Origin: Candidatus Poribacteria bacterium
GTDB lineage: Bacteria; Poribacteria; WGA-4E; PCPOR2b
NCBI GenBank assembly: GCA_022826645.1
Contig: JAJDUM010000102.1
Span: 21,643 to 85,642, forward strand
Direction of reading: 5' to 3'
Length of the DNA stretch: 64,000 nucleotides
The first letter of the stretch is position 1. Each line of letters starts with the position of its first letter. Below are positions 60,902 to 64,000 of this stretch, piece by piece. Below the pieces are notes generated by a model. The model had not been told where the DNA came from. It searched no databases and saw nothing but the letters and a program-made list of their open reading frames with translations. Position numbers and translations under genes: made by a program.

Positions 60902-61332
60902 TGTCCGTTCGCTGCTTCAAGGCGTTCAATCGCAGTCTTCGCGCCCTCTCGTGCCAGAGTCGCAGCGTCCTCCTGTGCGACCTGTTTCAATTTCGGCAGG
61001 GCGCGTCTATCACCAAGCTGTCCTAGCGCAACGGTTGCAAAATAGCGGACATCATCATCTGCATCCTCGAGGGCTTCGAGCAATGGTTTTAGATCATCAT
61101 TTGTTGCGAGATGACGTTCAAAGTCACCGATATTGATTAACGCTTGTGCTGCCTCCCGCCGTGCCTCTTTATCACCGTGCCGCAGTGTGGAAATCAGCGC
61201 ATCCATTTCTCCGGTGACGGCAGGCAGATCATCCCAATCGCAGTCGAGACAAAACCACCCATTTTTGCCAACTACTTGCACGTTTTTGCTATGACAACTT
61301 GGGCATTCTGTGAGTTTTGATTCGGAATTCAT
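60898..61332 (-). CDS. Zinc-ribbon HEAT-repeat protein
   Basis: A 144-residue cytoplasmic protein with an N-terminal zinc ribbon (CPSC...CLDC, residues 10-31) and then two or three HEAT / PBS-lyase-like repeats: ALISTLRHGDKEARREAAQA, PLLEALEDADDDVRYFATVA, ALGQLGDRRALPKLKQVA. This domain mix resembles scaffold or phycobilin-lyase-like proteins; no catalytic role is visible. Its stop overlaps the start of the DUF420 gene by four bases. A hairpin lies upstream at 61347-61380. Confidence 0.75.
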   Translation of the reverse strand: MNSESKLTECPSCHSKNVQVVGKNGWFCLDCDWDDLPAVTGEMDALISTLRHGDKEARREAAQALINIGDFERHLATNDDLKPLLEALEDADDDVRYFATVALGQLGDRRALPKLKQVAQEDAATLAREGAKTAIERLEAANGQ

Positions 61333-61346
61333 TTAACTCCCCTGAC

Positions 61347-61380
61347 AAGGGGAGAAGATAAGAGGGGATCTTCTCCCTTT
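61347..61380. other. Thirteen-base-pair intergenic hairpin
   Basis: AAGGGGAGAAGAT (61347-61359) pairs with ATCTTCTCCCTTT (61368-61380, one G-T pair) around an eight-base loop. It lies between two same-strand minus genes, in the spacer just upstream of the HEAT gene; function unclear. It adjoins the palindromic repeat copy at 61390. Confidence 0.45.
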
Positions 61381-61389
61381 GTCTTTCGC

Positions 61390-61414
61390 CTCCCCGATAA
61401 ATCGGGATTTTCAA
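61390..61414 (+). repeat. Dispersed palindromic repeat, copy 3
   Basis: CTCCCCGATAAATCGGGATT plus TTCAA, with a perfect CCCGAT/ATCGGG stem. Confidence 0.6.
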
Positions 61415-61434
61415 TTTATCAGAGGGGTTCAGAA

Positions 61435-61800
61435 CTATGATTCATCCAGTTCCGGCAGATCACGCCAGATTTCGGGACCCTCCGGCTTGAAGTTTATTGT
61501 TGCGATGAACTGCATCCCCTGATAGAAATTTATTTTGAACTTCCCACCACCAAAATTGTCCTTGATATAGCTCATTGGGTCGTCAATCAACGGTCCCATC
61601 TCGTCGGCATGATAGAAGGCGAGCGGCTTGAATCTCACCGTGTTACCCACCGGCTCCTGCACCAAAAGGCGCGCAGTGGTTGTGGGGAAAAGCACCTGGA
61701 ACACTTCCCAGAGTTGATCGATGGTCGGCTTGGGAACGCCGAGCCGTTTCTTGAAATCGTTTTCGAGATATTCGGAAAAAAGATTAAGTACCCATTCCAT
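61435..61800 (-). CDS. Hypothetical protein, 121 aa
   Basis: Not recognised. A 121-residue soluble protein, probably alpha/beta: N-terminal amphipathic helix (WVLNLFSEYLENDFKKRLG), then LWEVFQVLFPTTTARLLVQE, a beta-rich middle and the final KINFYQGMQFIATINFKPEG. No signal peptide or membrane segment, no catalytic motif. It starts 12 bases downstream of the nucleoside hydrolase gene, so the two are likely co-transcribed, but this does not indicate a function. Confidence 0.65.
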   Translation of the reverse strand: MEWVLNLFSEYLENDFKKRLGVPKPTIDQLWEVFQVLFPTTTARLLVQEPVGNTVRFKPLAFYHADEMGPLIDDPMSYIKDNFGGGKFKINFYQGMQFIATINFKPEGPEIWRDLPELDES

Positions 61801-61812
61801 AATGTAGCTGCC

Positions 61813-62784
61813 TCAGTTTAATTGGAGTATCCGATCAAAGAAGGTTGTCAGAAAGGCTTCAGTGTTCACCCCTACGCAGACGCGAGCGTTCGGTTTTGGA
61901 CGCGGCTTTTCCGGGCGCAGATCCGCGACGGTCATTCCTTGGGTTAGGTCGCTCGAAGTTTCTACCTGCACGAATGCCTCCACCGTCTCAAACAGTTCGG
62001 TATGGGTGAGTAGACCGATGGGAAGTGCGTCGTGAATATAGGTTCCATAAAATCCTTCGAGGTCCTGATGATATCCCATAGTAGATCGCGTAACATCTCG
62101 CAGAAACTGTGACAATCTATCGCTCCGTTCACCGATTTCAGCGTCCAGACGTTTTCCCGTCAGCATAACTTGATGCGTTACATCGAGTGGGACCATCGTG
62201 ACTGGCACACCAAAATCGAGAACAAGCTGCGCTGCGTGTGGATCGGCGAAGATGTTAAATTCGGCGGCCGTCGTGACGTTTCCGTAAGTTTCAAAGGCAC
62301 CTCCCATCAACACAATCTCCCGAACCCTCCGCATCCGCGCAGGGTGCCTGATCATGGCTTTGGCGATGTTTGTCAGCGGTCCCACCGGAACGAGAACGAG
62401 TTCATCCGGATACTGCCCAACGAGGTCTATGATGAGGTCAACCGCGGAAATCGCTGCCAGTCGCGGTGCGGGGTCAGGGTAGAGACGCGAGCCATCGTCC
62501 CTTAGTAACTGTGTCGCATCTCCGATACCATCTGATCCGTGGACGTGTGATGCTGTAACAAGTGGCTTACTCAGCGGCTGCGATTCCCCCCTCGCACAGA
62601 CTGGGTATTCATCTATCCCCATCGCCTCCAGTGTCATCAGTAGATTGCGTGTGCAGAGATCGACATGGACATTGCCACTCACGGAAGTAATCGCTTCCAC
62701 CTTCAACTCCGGCGAGTTGAGCGCGAGGATAATTGCCAAGGCGTCGTCTACGCCGGTATCGGTGTCTAATAGAATACGGTGCAT
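61813..62784 (-). CDS. Nucleoside hydrolase (IU-NH family)
   Basis: Predicted ribonucleoside hydrolase, releasing a base and ribose, for nucleotide salvage. The 323-residue protein has the calcium-binding N-terminal motif DTDTGVDDALAI (residues 7-18), then VPVGPLTNIAKAMI and the loop ALIVLMGGAFE-like block VREIVLMGGAFETYGN, and a C-terminal histidine-bearing region GFYGTYIHDALP. The start is ATG 62784 with AAGGGA upstream, chosen over an adjoining TTG. The short 61435 gene follows. Purine versus pyrimidine preference is not clear. Confidence 0.9.
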   Translation of the reverse strand: MHRILLDTDTGVDDALAIILALNSPELKVEAITSVSGNVHVDLCTRNLLMTLEAMGIDEYPVCARGESQPLSKPLVTASHVHGSDGIGDATQLLRDDGSRLYPDPAPRLAAISAVDLIIDLVGQYPDELVLVPVGPLTNIAKAMIRHPARMRRVREIVLMGGAFETYGNVTTAAEFNIFADPHAAQLVLDFGVPVTMVPLDVTHQVMLTGKRLDAEIGERSDRLSQFLRDVTRSTMGYHQDLEGFYGTYIHDALPIGLLTHTELFETVEAFVQVETSSDLTQGMTVADLRPEKPRPKPNARVCVGVNTEAFLTTFFDRILQLN

Positions 62785-63062
62785 CAATCTGATCCCTTGT
62801 GGGATATCAAATGTTTTTTTACTCTCAAAAATTCATTAGGATTAGGGAGATTCTAACACAGATTAGGCACATTGGCAAGTCCGGATTTCGGTGTTTTCAA
62901 GCGTTGAAAATTTAGCAAATTGGGAATCCATTATTCTGTAAAGATCAGGGGCTGATCCCTCTGATTTTGAAGTTGCATTTTTTCTGCCTCTAATATATTA
63001 TAAATTGCGCCATGATCCGCGGGGGTTCTGGCAGTTATTCTCAACAGGACATGGGGGAGTTT
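62785..63062. other. 278-base divergent spacer
   Basis: Holds the promoter at 62973-63001 for the MBL-fold gene. Its left half, next to the nucleoside hydrolase, is AT-rich and should carry the opposite promoter, but none is clear. A GGGCTGATCCCTC stem (near 62949-62961) is present. Confidence 0.5.
62973..63001 (+). promoter_or_regulatory. Sigma-70 promoter of the MBL-fold gene
   Basis: TTGCAT at 62973-62978, 17-base spacer, TATTAT at 62996-63001, 62 bases before the ATG at 63063. Confidence 0.55.
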
Positions 63063-63860
63063 ATGAAAATTACTGTTCTCGGTTCAGGCACCTCGACAGG
63101 CGTTCCCGAATATAAGTGTGAATGTGAAACCTGCGAGGATGCCCGAAAGTTTGGGTCAAAAAATTACCGAACACGTCCATCAATTCATATCGAAAGGGAT
63201 GAGCAACATCTACAATTCGATCTTGGTCCCAATTTCATAGACCAAATCGACCGAAACCAAATCGACTGGATTGACGCCGTTGTCTTTACCCATTGTCACG
63301 CAGATCATGTGAGCGGGACAAATGACATCGTTATGCCGTGCCGTAAACAGCAGATGGATATGCCCATCTACGGACCGGAAGAGACCATGCGTATCCTGCA
63401 GCGCAATTTTGATTATATGTTTAGCAAGGAAACTTTTCAGGGCGGTGGCGTGGGGCATCTGTTACCTAATGTCGTGCAAGAACCGTTCCATTTACACGGG
63501 TTTGAGCTCATCCCAATTCCGGTTGAACACGCTGCTGTGCAGACCTACGGCTACCGAATTGATAACTTCGGTTACGTGCCCGATGTGAAACGGCTTCCCG
63601 ATTCTTCCAGAGCGTTACTGCAGGGCATTGATTTGCTAATTATTGACGCACTCAGTTTCAATCCACGCCATCCAACCCACTTCTCGGTCGGGGAAGCACT
63701 GGAAGTTGTTGAAGCGTTACAACCTAAGGAGACCTATTTCACGCATATCATGCACCGACTTGATCATCGGTACTTCCGGGATCAGTGCACGGAACAGGAC
63801 ATTGATCTGCCCGAAAATGTCTATCTGGCGTATGACGGGCAGGTATTTGAGCTTTCTTGA
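63063..63860 (+). CDS. MBL-fold metallo-hydrolase (PhnP-like)
   Basis: Metallo-beta-lactamase fold phosphodiesterase/hydrolase, 265 residues. The N-terminus MKITVLGSGTSTGVP and the HxHxDH motif H77/H79/D81/H82 (FTHCHADHVSG) place it with PhnP-like hydrolases, and the CECETC cysteine cluster (residues 19-24) is the PhnP zinc site. PhnP hydrolyses cyclic ribose phosphates from C-P lyase breakdown, but no phosphonate gene is nearby. The ATG at 63063 has GGGGGAG upstream; the frame extends 17 codons further but that start lacks support. The final gene of the window proper. Confidence 0.88.
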   Translation: MKITVLGSGTSTGVPEYKCECETCEDARKFGSKNYRTRPSIHIERDEQHLQFDLGPNFIDQIDRNQIDWIDAVVFTHCHADHVSGTNDIVMPCRKQQMDMPIYGPEETMRILQRNFDYMFSKETFQGGGVGHLLPNVVQEPFHLHGFELIPIPVEHAAVQTYGYRIDNFGYVPDVKRLPDSSRALLQGIDLLIIDALSFNPRHPTHFSVGEALEVVEALQPKETYFTHIMHRLDHRYFRDQCTEQDIDLPENVYLAYDGQVFELS

Positions 63861-63951
63861 TATTTACTAAAGTTTGGACAATTTTTATGTGAAAAGAGGC
63901 AGAAAAGAGGTATCCTTTCAGGAACCCACAACAGTTTCGAAAGGAGAACTT

Positions 63952-64000
63952 ATGTTCCTCATATTCTGCCTCGCGTCTATTTTAACCGAGTTTCGTCCGT
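63952..64000 (+). CDS. Partial gene start at window end
   Basis: An open frame begins at ATG 63952 with an AAAGGAG site about six bases before, and its first 16 residues (MFLIFCLASILTEFRP) resemble a signal or membrane segment. It runs off the window, so it cannot be identified. Confidence 0.4.
   Translation, partial: MFLIFCLASILTEFRP

Noticed and set aside
1..64000. tRNA and rRNA genes
   Set aside because: Reading the intergenic spacers for T-arm-like GGTTCRANYCC and typical cloverleaf arms found none; a covariance-model search would be decisive.

Overview
The window looks like a chromosomal piece of a Gram-negative, uncultured bacterium. The best guess is Candidatus Poribacteria or a close relative. 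This is an inference from gene content and could be wrong at phylum level. The grounds are: several phytanoyl-CoA dioxygenase (PhyH), Gfo/Idh/MocA, enolase-superfamily, RraA and M81/P1 peptidase genes side by side; outer-membrane genes (LptD, SurA); a tandem UvrA; and many short palindromic intergenic repeats. I see no tRNA, rRNA, CRISPR array or intact insertion sequence.

Layout. 0.1-6.7 kb (+): AtoE-type transporter, DUF2330 protein, beta-barrel protein, M81 metallopeptidase and an unrecognised 553-aa protein. 6.7-14.3 kb: sialidase-fold protein (+), then on the minus strand Gfo/Idh oxidoreductase, PhyH dioxygenase, Ldh-type dehydrogenase, M32 carboxypeptidase and a DNA methyltransferase fused to an HNH domain. 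14.3-15.3 kb: repeat-rich spacer around a small conserved gene. 15.3-20.8 kb (-): a 1836-aa UvrA made of two complete UvrA units. 21.2-34.7 kb (-): an envelope-biogenesis block read from 34.7 down to 21.2 kb: FN3 lipoprotein, DUF5683-like protein, DUF3108 protein, Mfd, two related PpiC-type proteins, SurA, and an LptD with two parvulin-like modules inserted in it. A terminator closes the block.

35.2-43 kb (mostly +): AccD, arsenite methyltransferase, a PhyH protein with an HxG instead of HxD motif, aldo/keto reductase (-), amidohydrolase, an ArsC-family selenoprotein with an in-frame UGA and a good SECIS-like hairpin, and an ECF sigma factor carrying a membrane-anchored tail. 43-49.5 kb (-): SDR, Nramp-related transporter, a three-gene unit (sigma factor, small secreted protein, membrane-anchored protein) closed by a terminator, and a P1/DmpA peptidase. 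49.9-57.1 kb (+): a likely sugar-acid catabolic run (Gfo/Idh, two enolase-superfamily enzymes, sugar isomerase, RraA-like, M14-type hydrolase, SCP2 protein) with a two-gene cassette of small unknown proteins inside it. 57.1-64 kb: GldG and GldF, a chlorite-dismutase-like heme protein, DUF420, HEAT-repeat protein, nucleoside hydrolase, and a PhnP-like metallo-hydrolase (+).

The strongest unusual observations are the LptD/parvulin fusion inside a parvulin-rich operon, the ArsC-type selenoprotein that ordinary gene calling would truncate, the MTase-HNH fusion, and a small-protein family present both alone (14.7 kb) and paired with an overlapping partner gene (52.2 kb).
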